A stretch of DNA of 11,671 bases from Epulopiscium sp. Nele67-Bin004 (GTDB lineage: Bacteria; Bacillota_A; Clostridia; Lachnospirales; Cellulosilyticaceae): NCBI GenBank assembly GCA_002007315.1, contig LNZQ01000093.1:1-11671 (forward strand). The letters run 5' to 3'. This document shows positions 1 to 6,611 of the stretch, piece by piece (position 1 is the stretch's first letter; each line of letters opens with the position of its first letter). The notes beneath the pieces are model-generated. The model did no database searches. It saw only the letters and a list, made by a program, of their open reading frames with translations, and was not told the DNA's origin. A program made the position numbers and the translations under genes.

Positions 1-588
1 ATCACCGATTTCTTCTTCTAGGTTGCCATTGCCGTTATAAGCATCAATTGTTTCTGTAAGTTCTTCCTGAACTTTTTGTAAAGCATCTGATCCATTACAA
101 AAGTCAAATCCAACTTTTACAGCTTTTTTGCGAACTTTGGTTGCACGCATCATAGCAGGCAAACTTTTTGACACACTACGCATACTATCTGCAGTTGTCG
201 AATGCCCTTTCTCTTTCTTTTTGAGTTCATCCCAATTTGCAAGTACTTGCTCTGAATTTTCGGCTTGAACATCGGCAAATATATGGGGATGTCTATAAAT
301 AAGTTTTTTGCAAATTCCATCACATACATCATTTATATCAAATGTGCCAACTTCAGCTTCCATTTGGCTGTGAAAAATTACTTGAAGTAGCACATCACCA
401 AGCTCTTCACGTAACAATACTGGGTCATTTGTGTCAATAGCCTCAATAGCTTCATATGTTTCTTCAAGGAAATTGCTACGAATACTTAGGTGGGTTTGCT
501 CTTTGTCCCAAGGACATTCTTTGCGTAAAACTTGCATGACTGCCACCAAATCTTCAAAATTGTAACTATCTTTTGTTTTAAATTGCAT
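1..588 (-). CDS. mazG: MazG-type nucleoside triphosphate pyrophosphohydrolase, C-terminus cut off by the window edge
   Basis: MazG hydrolyses (d)NTPs to NMP and pyrophosphate in the cytoplasm and is regarded as a nucleotide-pool cleaner. The 196 codons seen start MQFKTKDSYNFEDLVAVM and carry CPWDKEQTH (residues 25-33), a hallmark of the first MazG domain. The metal-binding pattern EExxE...ExxD is visible as E42 E43 E46 and E62 D65. RHPHIF (99-104) follows, then a second-domain motif begins with EELTE (175-179) and EEIGD at the window edge (192-196). The E. coli protein is about 260 residues, so roughly a quarter is missing here. There is no N-terminal methylase domain as in Bacillus YabN. The start ATG (588-586) is preceded by a GATGAGG ribosome site. 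The gene is divergent from the tail-tube-like gene and has its own extended -10 promoter. The family call is secure. Confidence 0.95.
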   Translation of the reverse strand, partial: MQFKTKDSYNFEDLVAVMQVLRKECPWDKEQTHLSIRSNFLEETYEAIEAIDTNDPVLLREELGDVLLQVIFHSQMEAEVGTFDINDVCDGICKKLIYRHPHIFADVQAENSEQVLANWDELKKKEKGHSTTADSMRSVSKSLPAMMRATKVRKKAVKVGFDFCNGSDALQKVQEELTETIDAYNGNGNLEEEIGD

Positions 589-620
589 AATTATTTACCT
601 CATCTCATTTTGTTTTTAAT

Positions 621-650
621 ATTATAGCAAAATTTTAATTAAAATGTTAG
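621..650 (-). promoter_or_regulatory. Putative sigma-A promoter of mazG with extended -10
   Basis: Read on the minus strand, a consensus -10 TATAAT (626-621) is preceded by TGC (629-627), giving an extended -10 TGnTATAAT. A weak -35 CTAACA (650-645, four of six consensus bases) lies 18 bp upstream. The predicted start of transcription is near 614, leaving a leader of about 25 nt with the ribosome site. The spacer contains a perfect 14-bp AT palindrome (632-645), which may be chance in such AT-rich DNA. Confidence 0.6.
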
Positions 651-722
651 TCTAATTTGGTACTAAATGCTGAAACAATTGAATATTTATAGGTAAACAA
701 AAAAATTCTGGAGGTTGGTATT

Positions 723-1448
723 GTGGGGAAATTGAACACTATCATGGGTACGACAGGCGAGTTATATTTGGATGGTCAAATGGTTAGGGAAATAGTTGAA
801 TTTAGAGGGAATTATACAAGCGAACAAAAAATTACTGGTGTATTTTCAACTACCACTAAAATTGACTCAAAAATGGCTACAATAATTAGTGAGTATATAA
901 GCAGTGGCATCACCCCTGTATTTACAATAATTACAGGAGTGATTGGAAACGACACTAAAATTGTAATAAGAAATGTGCATTTTTCTTCATTGACACTTGC
1001 ACATTGGCTAACTGATAACATGAATACAACAAGTACATGCACATATACCGACTGGGAAATAATCGACAAGACAAACAGTTTTGACCTAAACAACACGACT
1101 GACCTTGGTGAGCTTGCTCGTGAATTTGGTAAATTACATTATAATGACTCTGATAATCATATCAAATACTTAAGCAAATGTATGGATATAATGTCACAAG
1201 ATGAAGAAAAAACCATCAACTACATAAAAGAAAATTATCGATACGACTATGAGCATAATCCGCTAGACTTTAGAGCATATTTTCAAGAGTTTGTGTATGA
1301 GTATTCACATACTATTGCATCGGTTGAGTTTGTGCGTGAAATGTGGAAATTTTTCAGTGGGGAAAATAAGGATATAATTACAAGTAAATATATCCAAAAC
1401 CTAAAAACGCCAATGTATGTGGCGAATGATTATAAAGAAGCACAATAA
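723..1448 (+). CDS. Orphan protein with XkdM-like phage tail tube N-terminal half and a helical C-terminal extension
   Basis: The start is GTG at 723, set by a strong GGAGGT site at 710-715; an in-frame ATG at 744 is a weaker alternative. Residues about 9-115 resemble the tail tube proteins of PBSX-type phages (XkdM family). GELYLDGQMVREI matches the usual GxLYLDGEEVAEV strand, PVFTIITGV and KIVIRNVHFSSLTLAHW match the central strands, and TCTYTDWEIID matches the terminal strand. This resemblance was recognised by eye, not searched. The Gly-rich segment that XkdM proteins usually carry after the second strand seems to be missing: the text passes from YTSEQKIT straight to STTTKIDSKM (32-51). 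Residues 120-241 are charged and look alpha-helical, and I do not recognise them. No sheath, tape-measure or baseplate gene is adjacent, and the gene ends at a strong terminator, so it seems to be a single unit. It may be a phage remnant or a domesticated tube-like protein. Confidence 0.6.
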   Translation: MGKLNTIMGTTGELYLDGQMVREIVEFRGNYTSEQKITGVFSTTTKIDSKMATIISEYISSGITPVFTIITGVIGNDTKIVIRNVHFSSLTLAHWLTDNMNTTSTCTYTDWEIIDKTNSFDLNNTTDLGELAREFGKLHYNDSDNHIKYLSKCMDIMSQDEEKTINYIKENYRYDYEHNPLDFRAYFQEFVYEYSHTIASVEFVREMWKFFSGENKDIITSKYIQNLKTPMYVANDYKEAQ

Positions 1449-1454
1449 AAAAAT

Positions 1455-1489
1455 AGGGGCAGTCAATTAATCGACTGTCCCTGTTTTTT
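1455..1489 (+). terminator. Rho-independent terminator, usable from both strands
   Basis: AGGGGCAGTC (1455-1464) pairs with GACTGTCCCT (1473-1482), giving ten base pairs including one G-U and an 8-nt loop. TTTTTT follows at 1484-1489. Seven A residues precede the stem (1447-1453), so the minus-strand transcript also ends in a U run, although the G-U pair becomes an A-C mismatch there. It lies 6 nt past the stop of the tail-tube-like gene and between two convergent genes, so it probably serves both. Confidence 0.9.
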
Positions 1490-1490
1490 A

Positions 1491-1644
1491 AATCTAAATT
1501 TCAAACTAGATGTTTAACATTTTGTTTAATGTAAAAATCAAAGTCTAATTTTTATTAATCTAAATTTCAAACTAGATGTTTAACATTTTGTTTAATGTAA
1601 AAATCAAAGTCCTATTTTTATTAATCTACGCTTCGAACTAGACG
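1491..1644. repeat. 66-bp tandem direct repeat, two full copies plus a partial third inside a gene end
   Basis: Copy 1 is 1491-1556 and copy 2 is 1557-1622; they differ at two positions. A third, diverged partial copy begins at 1623 and matches about 17 of the first 22 positions. It lies within the last codons of the Lcl_C lipoprotein gene. Read on the minus strand, each copy contains TCTAGTTTGAAATTTAGATT, against TCTAGTTCGAAGCGTAGATT at the gene end. Each unit also holds weak AT-rich inverted repeats (ACATT/AATGT and ATCTA/TAGAT). The array occupies the short space between the convergent terminator and the gene. Confidence 0.9.
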
Positions 1645-3072
1645 AACCATGTTATAAACACGTTGTTCATCACCTTGTGGTGCATTAGAATCTGGTGCAG
1701 GATAATCTGCTCTATCTCCAGTTTTAGGGTCACTTTTTTGAGAACCAGCACCATGAGCATCAACAACTTGCCCATTCATTTCTCCCATTGCATTACCAAA
1801 TACCATATAACTAGCTGCATTGTATTCAATTGGGCTTGCTGATGTGTCATCATGAGTTGTTCCAGACCAATAGTAAGCGTAGTCATCTTCACCAAATGCA
1901 TTTACAATAGGCGTGCAATAAAACAAGCTATCAATTGCTGGCTCACCTGTTACCATTGGTGATTTTGAATAGTCTACTAAACTGTGAAGTTCTTTAATGT
2001 TTGGTAGACGCCAATCTGAATAACCTAAGAAATTTTGTTCGTTCATTTCTTGAGCCCAAGCCAAAGCTTCTTCCCAGTTTAGTGTACCATCTTCTAATTC
2101 ACCAACGTTGTAGTATCCAGAGTCATATTGCATCCACATCAAGTTAGTTGCTTCATCAGTGATTGTTGCATCATTATTTTCTACATATAAATTTAATCCG
2201 TAGCTTGTGTTTCCGCGCACAAAGTAGCAATAGAAGTCTTTGTCGATTTCGTAACCTTTAATACGTCCATCAGCAAAGTTGTAACCGAATACAGTTGTAG
2301 TTCCGCCTATAGTTGTTGCATCATATATAGTTGAAGTTAAAATTTGTGAATCTATAAAACGTGCTTCACCTGCTGCATCACCGTATTCAAACGCAAAATA
2401 ATCTGTTTCGATATATGGAACAGAAGTTGATGAACTCATTCTTGTTAGACCAGAGGCATCTACTAAAGAAAATAGTTCTTTCATAGATGGTATACGCCAG
2501 TCAGAATAACCAAGGTGATTTGACTCGTTAAGTTCAGCAAGAAGTTCAACTGCCTCAGGCCAAGTTAATTTTGCCCCTGGATCTTGTTCCCACATAAGAC
2601 CTGTAACGTTGTCTGTTACAGTTCCATCGCCGTTGTTTGTATAGCTTGGTGCATTAATTGTGTAGCTTGCATCTTGCCCGTAAAATGCATCACCAATGCT
2701 GGGCTCTGAAATTATTCCATCGTTTGAGTAGAATAAAGTTTGGTTTGTATCAACGATTGGGTAACCACCAACTGCTGCAGTGTAACCAACTGCTTCAACT
2801 AATGCTTGTTCTATAATGTTAGCTTCATCAACTGTAAGTGTGCTACCAACAGGTCCGCCAGTTCCGCCGCTTGGTCCGCTTTGTCCACTACCTTGTGGAG
2901 GAGGCGTGCCCTCACCTTGTGGAGGAGGTGTACTTTCACCTTGAGGTGCTTGCCCTTCGCTCATTTGTGCTGGTGGCGTATTATCAGTAGTTTGTGTTGT
3001 AGGTGTATCTGTTGTGCAGCCAGAAAGTAGTAATGCGGCTGCAAGTAACCAAAATGTACTATTCATTTTCAT
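1621..3072 (-). CDS. Secreted lipoprotein with Pro/Gly-rich linker and two Lcl_C (DUF1566) domains
   Basis: The protein begins with a lipoprotein signal (MKMNSTFWLLAAALLLSGC, Cys19), so it should be lipidated by Lgt and held on the outer face of the membrane. Residues about 20-78 form a Thr/Pro/Gly/Gln-rich linker with two PPPQGE-type repeats. Two related domains follow. The first (about 143-290) has the signature TGLMWEQ, LGYSDWRIPSMKEL and a closing YCYFVRG. The second (about 298-483) has TNLMWMQ, LGYSDWRLPNIKEL, YYWSGTT and a closing MVRLVRS. These signatures are those of Lcl_C/DUF1566, named after the C-terminal domain of the Legionella collagen-like adhesin; ligand and role here are unknown. 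The start is placed at ATG 3072 because it lies 6 nt after AGGAG. The ATG at 3078 overlaps that ribosome site and would add only two residues. It lies downstream of ychF on the same strand with a 61-nt gap. An adhesion or surface-binding role is inferred. Confidence 0.85.
   Translation of the reverse strand: MKMNSTFWLLAAALLLSGCTTDTPTTQTTDNTPPAQMSEGQAPQGESTPPPQGEGTPPPQGSGQSGPSGGTGGPVGSTLTVDEANIIEQALVEAVGYTAAVGGYPIVDTNQTLFYSNDGIISEPSIGDAFYGQDASYTINAPSYTNNGDGTVTDNVTGLMWEQDPGAKLTWPEAVELLAELNESNHLGYSDWRIPSMKELFSLVDASGLTRMSSSTSVPYIETDYFAFEYGDAAGEARFIDSQILTSTIYDATTIGGTTTVFGYNFADGRIKGYEIDKDFYCYFVRGNTSYGLNLYVENNDATITDEATNLMWMQYDSGYYNVGELEDGTLNWEEALAWAQEMNEQNFLGYSDWRLPNIKELHSLVDYSKSPMVTGEPAIDSLFYCTPIVNAFGEDDYAYYWSGTTHDDTSASPIEYNAASYMVFGNAMGEMNGQVVDAHGAGSQKSDPKTGDRADYPAPDSNAPQGDEQRVYNMVRLVRSVD
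2891..2947. repeat. 24-bp in-frame repeat coding the Pro-rich linker
   Basis: Two adjacent 24-bp units (2891-2914 and 2915-2938), starting CCTTGTGGAGGAGG on the plus strand, and a partial third (from 2939) encode the STPPPQGE/GTPPPQGS stretch of the lipoprotein linker. Repeats of this kind can change copy number by slippage without breaking the frame and would alter only linker length. Confidence 0.7.
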
Positions 3073-3079
3073 AATCATC

Positions 3080-3099
3080 TCCTTTTCTCTTGTAAAGGA
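3080..3099 (-). promoter_or_regulatory. Small hairpin covering the ribosome site of the Lcl_C lipoprotein gene
   Basis: On the minus strand TCCTTT (3099-3094) is complementary to AAAGGA (3085-3080), with an 8-nt loop. The 3' arm contains most of the AAAGGAG ribosome site. Six pairs with two G-C make a weak helix, so an effect on translation is possible but speculative. Confidence 0.3.
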
Positions 3100-3133
3100 T
3101 ATAGTACAGTATAAACCTTAATTAGACCTAAAC

Positions 3134-4228
3134 TTACACATTAAATCTAAATAGTATGATATCACCATCTTTAACTACATAATCTTTTCCTTCAACTCCA
3201 ACAACTCCTTTTTCTTTAGCTGCAGTGTACGTTCCAGCCGAAACAAGGTCATCAAAATGAACAACTTCCGCACGTATAAATCCACGTTCAAAGTCAGAGT
3301 GGATTTTTCCTGCTGCTCCGGGTGCTTTTGTTCCTTTTGTAATAGTCCATGCTCTAACTTCTTTAGGTCCAGCTGTTAAATAGCTTATAAGTCCAAGTAG
3401 GTCATAACTCGCCGCAACAAGTTTTGCAAAACCAGTGTCAGTTATACCAAGATCCTCAAGGAATATTTGTTTTTCTTCTTCGTCAAGCTCAGAAAGTTCT
3501 TGCTCGATTTTTGCACAAATCATAAAAGTTTTTGAACCTTCTTTTTCGCCAAATTCTTTTACAGCTTTAACGTAATCATTTTCGATGCCGTCTGTTAAAT
3601 CGTCCTCAGATACGTTTGTTGCATACAAAACAGGTTTTGAACTAATAAGCCCAAGAGACATAACAAACTGCTCGTCCTCCTCTGAGTCAAGTTCAAAACT
3701 TCTTGCAGACTGTCCGTTTTCAAGATGTGCATATAAAGCCTCAGTGATTTCTAATTCTTTCGCAAGAGTTTTATCGTTTTTAGCAACTTTTTTAGTTTTA
3801 GAAATTCTTCTTTCTAAAAGCTCAATATCAGAAAAAATAAGTTCTAAATTAATAGTTTCGATATCTCTAAGAGGGTCAACTGTTTTGTCAACATGAATAA
3901 TGTTGTCGTCTTCAAAGCAACGTACAACCTGAACGATAGCATCAACTTCTCTAATGTGAGATAAAAACTGATTGCCAAGCCCTTCTCCTTTGCTTGCTCC
4001 TTTAATAAGTCCTGCGATATCAACAAATTCTACAACAGCAGGCAACACTTTTTGTGAGTCATACATGTCTTTTAAAACGTCAAGTCTGCTATCTGGAACA
4101 GCTACGATACCAACGTTTGGTTCTATAGTACAAAAAGGATAGTTTGCTGATTCTGCTCCTGCTTTTGTTAGTGCATTAAATAATGTGCTTTTCCCTACGT
4201 TTGGTAGACCTACAATACCTAATTTCAT
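3134..4228 (-). CDS. ychF: Redox-regulated ATPase YchF (Obg-family P-loop protein)
   Basis: YchF is a near-universal cytoplasmic P-loop NTPase of the Obg family that binds ATP rather than GTP and associates with ribosomes; its precise role is unsettled. The P-loop GLPNVGKST is at 7-15, the switch region DIAGLIKGASKGEGLG at 70-85, and NVSE (205-208) replaces the GTPase NKxD motif, the accepted reason for ATP preference. A helical insert (about 125-195) is followed by the C-terminal TGS domain (about 280-363), with LTAGPKEVRAW and DFERGFIRAEVV, both family hallmarks. Taking ATG 4228 gives 364 residues, against 363 in E. coli. A TTG 12 nt upstream (4240) would add four residues not usual in the family and sits on top of the AAAGG ribosome site. 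It lies between the small membrane protein gene and the lipoprotein gene, all on the minus strand. Confidence 0.97.
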   Translation of the reverse strand: MKLGIVGLPNVGKSTLFNALTKAGAESANYPFCTIEPNVGIVAVPDSRLDVLKDMYDSQKVLPAVVEFVDIAGLIKGASKGEGLGNQFLSHIREVDAIVQVVRCFEDDNIIHVDKTVDPLRDIETINLELIFSDIELLERRISKTKKVAKNDKTLAKELEITEALYAHLENGQSARSFELDSEEDEQFVMSLGLISSKPVLYATNVSEDDLTDGIENDYVKAVKEFGEKEGSKTFMICAKIEQELSELDEEEKQIFLEDLGITDTGFAKLVAASYDLLGLISYLTAGPKEVRAWTITKGTKAPGAAGKIHSDFERGFIRAEVVHFDDLVSAGTYTAAKEKGVVGVEGKDYVVKDGDIILFRFNV

Positions 4229-4290
4229 TTTAATTACCAACCTTTCAAAAATTTTAATTATAATTATAGCTCATATGTACAATAAATACA

Positions 4291-4315
4291 AATAAAACTG
4301 CAAAGCAGTCTTATT
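4291..4315 (-). terminator. Possible weak hairpin terminator after the small membrane protein gene
   Basis: ACTGC (4297-4301) and GCAGT (4305-4309) form a five-pair stem with an AAA loop. The stem extends past one mismatch to AATAA/TTATT (4291-4295 with 4311-4315). On the minus strand it is followed by a U-rich but interrupted tract. The stop codon of the small gene (4313-4311) lies in the outer stem. It may insulate that gene from ychF, but it is weak. Confidence 0.45.
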
Positions 4316-4493
4316 TATATCTACCTAGACAATACCCAAGGATTAGTGTTAAAATACATGGAATAATTAATAACGCTGAACAACATTCCATAGATTTTTT
4401 GTGACTTTTACTTCTAGCCATAGGAGGAGCGTCATAAAAATTGGCATTTGTACGGCGTGCCACCCTATAGTGTCTATACGTTGGATTTGACAT
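4311..4493 (-). CDS. Small single-span membrane protein of unknown function (60 residues)
   Basis: I do not recognise this gene. The ATG at 4493 follows a GAGG site (spacing about 8 nt) and encodes a basic, polar N-terminal half (residues 1-35, rich in Arg, Lys and Tyr). One hydrophobic segment follows, about 37-58 (SALLIIPCILTLILGYCLG), ending GRYK at the C-terminus. Four Cys residues lie in or near the membrane segment (37, 38, 46, 55). By the positive-inside rule the N-terminus should be cytoplasmic, giving a tail-anchor-like layout. An in-frame GTG at 4502 would add three residues but overlaps the ribosome site. Its coding nature is supported by a good ribosome site and a sensible membrane segment, but not by any known family. 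It is divergent from lgt and upstream of ychF. Confidence 0.6.
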   Translation of the reverse strand: MSNPTYRHYRVARRTNANFYDAPPMARSKSHKKSMECCSALLIIPCILTLILGYCLGRYK

Positions 4494-4564
4494 ATTAATC
4501 ACCTCGAAAAATTTTAGTTTAAAGTTAGTATGCTATTTTTTTCTGATTTAATACGCCAAATCAA

Positions 4565-4593
4565 TTTACAGAATTAAGCAACTATAATATAAT
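4565..4593 (+). promoter_or_regulatory. Sigma-A promoter of the lgt-led operon
   Basis: TTTACA (4565-4570, one mismatch to TTGACA) is followed after exactly 17 bp by a perfect TATAAT (4588-4593). Transcription should start near 4600, giving a leader of about 29 nt with AGGGAG (4616-4621) before the ATG of lgt. It is the only strong promoter seen before murE, so it may drive lgt through spoVD. Confidence 0.8.
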
Positions 4594-4628
4594 TAGGGGG
4601 CAACAAATATTTTTTAGGGAGTGATAGA

Positions 4629-5486
4629 ATGCCAAATATTTATTTTCCTTACATGGGCTTGTCGTTTAATATAGACAAAATTGCATTTAGCATTTTTGGT
4701 TTAGACGTGCACTGGTATGGAATAATACTTACACTAGGGATAATGTGTGGGGGACTAGTTTCAAGTTATGTGGCACAACATGAGAGGTTGCCAAAAGATA
4801 TTATTATGGACTTTTTAGTAATAGATTTGCTTTTTGCAATTCTAGGGGCGAGAATATACTATGTTATATTCAAATGGGACTATTACGGACAAAATTTGTT
4901 AGAAATATTTAACTTGCGTCAAGGTGGTATTGCAATCTATGGGGGAATTATAGCATCAGTTGCTGTTGCTGCAGTATTTACCAAGAAAAAGCGGGTCAAC
5001 TTGTGGCAGTTTGGAGATGTTATGACATACGGGCTGCTTGTTGGACAAATTATTGGACGTTTTGGAAACTTCGTAAATAAAGAAGCTTTTGGGGACTATA
5101 CAGACAATTTTTTTGCAATGCGTATTTTGCAAAGCGAAGCCGCAACTTCTATCACACAAAATATATTAGATAATGTAATAGTAGAAGAGGGCTTATCTTA
5201 TATTCAAGTTCACCCTACATTTTTATATGAATCAATGTGGAACTTGGGGTTATTAGCTGTTTTGGCGATATTTTACAGATTTAGAAAAGGTAAAGGCGAA
5301 ATATTTTTTCTATACGTTGCAGGGTACGGTGTAGGTCGATTTTGGATAGAAGGGTTACGCACGGATCAACTTGTTTTTGGAGGAGCAGAAATTGCAATTT
5401 CACAAGTTGTAGCAATTATTTCTATTATAATAGGTGGCGTTGGATTTTATATGTGTAGAAAGTCAGCACGTTCTATATGGCGATAG
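4629..5486 (+). CDS. lgt: Prolipoprotein diacylglyceryl transferase
   Basis: Lgt moves a diacylglyceryl group from phosphatidylglycerol to the lipobox Cys of prelipoproteins, the first step of lipoprotein maturation in the cytoplasmic membrane. Family marks are visible in order: VHWYG (27-31), LGARIYYV (72-79), IAIYGG (101-106), the signature GRFGNFVNKEAFG (143-155), HPTFLYES (195-202) and GRFWIEGLRTDQ (236-247). The protein is 285 residues, typical for the family, with several hydrophobic spans, the last at about 255-275, and a short basic tail. The ATG at 4629 is 7 nt after AGGGAG. The last ten bases overlap the start of the Spo0E-like gene, suggesting coupled translation. Lgt sits at the head of the division cluster here. 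Confidence 0.97.
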   Translation: MPNIYFPYMGLSFNIDKIAFSIFGLDVHWYGIILTLGIMCGGLVSSYVAQHERLPKDIIMDFLVIDLLFAILGARIYYVIFKWDYYGQNLLEIFNLRQGGIAIYGGIIASVAVAAVFTKKKRVNLWQFGDVMTYGLLVGQIIGRFGNFVNKEAFGDYTDNFFAMRILQSEAATSITQNILDNVIVEEGLSYIQVHPTFLYESMWNLGLLAVLAIFYRFRKGKGEIFFLYVAGYGVGRFWIEGLRTDQLVFGGAEIAISQVVAIISIIIGGVGFYMCRKSARSIWR

Positions 5487-5632
5487 CTACAATAGAGGAA
5501 GTTAGAGAGCAGTTACACAACCTATTAATAATAGAAAACCCAGATGAACCCGAACCTCAAAAAACTGAAGAAGTATACAAGCTAAGTTGCAAGTTAGACG
5601 ACTTAATCGCCAAACATTACAAAAGAAATTAA
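5477..5632 (+). CDS. Spo0E-like small protein (putative aspartyl-phosphate phosphatase)
   Basis: This 51-residue gene fills the gap between lgt and rsmH. Spo0E-family proteins remove phosphate from Spo0A~P or related response regulators and so delay sporulation. The sequence fits their two-helix hairpin. Helix one is [14 protein letters not shown] (6-19), then a short Pro/Glu-rich turn, then helix two [19 protein letters not shown] (31-49). The family motif S-Q-E-L-D is read here as SCKLD (37-41), followed by LIxxHY, where relatives have LIxxYY. The ATG at 5477 overlaps the last ten bases of lgt in another frame. No good ribosome site precedes it, so it probably relies on coupling to lgt. An in-frame TAG at 5456 rules out a longer start. 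The changed QE residues and weak initiation leave its activity open. Confidence 0.7.
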   Translation: MAIATIEEVREQLHNLLIIENPDEPEPQKTEEVYKLSCKLDDLIAKHYKRN

Positions 5633-5651
5633 TTTAAGGAGTGGACATCAG

Positions 5652-6587
5652 ATGGACTTTAAACACGTATCCGTTTTATTGCAAGAATGCATAGACGGGC
5701 TAAACATAAAAAAAGATGGAATATATGTAGATGGAACGTTAGGTGGAGCGGGACATGCTTACCATATATGCGAGCAGTTGGGAGAAGAAGGTAGATTTAT
5801 TGGGATAGACCAAGATAATAATGCCCTAGCTGTATCAAAAGAAAGGCTTAGCAGTGTTAGTCCAACGGTAGACATAGTTAAGAGCAACTTTGAGCAAATT
5901 GACAGTATATTAAAAGATTTAGATATAGAAGGTATCGACGGAATGTTGATAGACCTTGGGGTATCGTCCCACCAATTAGACGAAAGCAGTCGGGGGTTTT
6001 CGTATATGCATGATGCAAAATTGGACATGCGTATGAACCAAGATGCAAAACTAAGTGCATTTGAAATTATAAATGATTATGATGAAGAAGAGATAGCCAA
6101 CATAATAAAAACGTATGGTGAAGAAAAATGGGCAAAACGTATTGCAAAGTTTATTGCCGAGGGACGTGAAGTATCCCCTATTCAAACTACGTATGAACTT
6201 GTTGATATAATTAGGCGTGCAATCCCTGCTGCTGCAAGGCGGGAGGGGGGGCATCCTGCCAAACGAACATTTCAGGCGATACGAATAGAAGTAAATAGAG
6301 AAATAGATATAATTGCACCAACAATTAAAGACATCATAAAAAATTTACACGTTGGTGGTAGGCTATGCGTAATAACATTTCATTCACTAGAAGATAGAAT
6401 AGTAAAACATACATTTAAAGAGCTTGAGAACCCTTGCACATGTGACAAAAGACTACCCATGTGCGTATGCGGGAATGAGCCACAAATTAAAGTTGTAACA
6501 AGAAAGCCTATTTTGCCGTCAGATATAGAGATAGAAAATAACTCGAGGTCAAAAAGTGCTAAACTACGAATTGTAGAAAAAATTTAA
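5652..6587 (+). CDS. rsmH: 16S rRNA m4C1402 N4-methyltransferase
   Basis: RsmH (MraW) methylates N4 of C1402 in 16S rRNA using S-adenosylmethionine. SAM-binding motifs are [15 protein letters not shown] (25-39) and [11 protein letters not shown] (49-59). The catalytic region has [14 protein letters not shown] (97-110) followed by [15 protein letters not shown] (114-128). [11 protein letters not shown] (207-217) and [14 protein letters not shown] (239-252) complete the family pattern. A Cys-rich tail, [12 protein letters not shown] (262-273), is common in Firmicutes members. The 311 residues are normal length. The ATG at 5652 follows AAGGAG (5636-5641). A run of seven G (6245-6251) encodes part of the conserved REGGHPAKR loop. 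It follows the Spo0E-like gene by 19 nt and precedes ftsL by 24 nt. mraZ is not in its usual place just upstream. Confidence 0.97.
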   Translation: MDFKHVSVLLQECIDGLNIKKDGIYVDGTLGGAGHAYHICEQLGEEGRFIGIDQDNNALAVSKERLSSVSPTVDIVKSNFEQIDSILKDLDIEGIDGMLIDLGVSSHQLDESSRGFSYMHDAKLDMRMNQDAKLSAFEIINDYDEEEIANIIKTYGEEKWAKRIAKFIAEGREVSPIQTTYELVDIIRRAIPAAARREGGHPAKRTFQAIRIEVNREIDIIAPTIKDIIKNLHVGGRLCVITFHSLEDRIVKHTFKELENPCTCDKRLPMCVCGNEPQIKVVTRKPILPSDIEIENNSRSKSAKLRIVEKI

Positions 6588-6611
6588 CGTGTAATAGACA
6601 GGGGGATAAAT

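Noticed and set aside
655..690. Promoter of the tail-tube-like gene (TTGGTA with a -10 near 681)
   Set aside because: The best -10 candidates match only three of six consensus positions; a promoter must exist, but I cannot place it.
723..1448. Remnant of a larger prophage around the tail-tube-like gene
   Set aside because: No integrase, att-like repeat, tRNA or other phage gene is visible on either side; the 66-bp repeats match the neighbouring gene end, not an attachment site.
1491..1622. CRISPR-like array
   Set aside because: Only two long direct copies with no variable spacer between them and no cas gene; it is a plain tandem repeat.
2806..3030. Plus-strand open frame antisense to the lipoprotein signal and linker
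   Set aside because: Its Arg/Cys/Ser-rich text is a by-product of the repeated Pro/Gly-coding DNA on the other strand; no ribosome site.
4238..4240. TTG start giving a four-residue longer YchF
   Set aside because: It overlaps the AAAGG ribosome site, and family members begin at MKLGIVGLPN.
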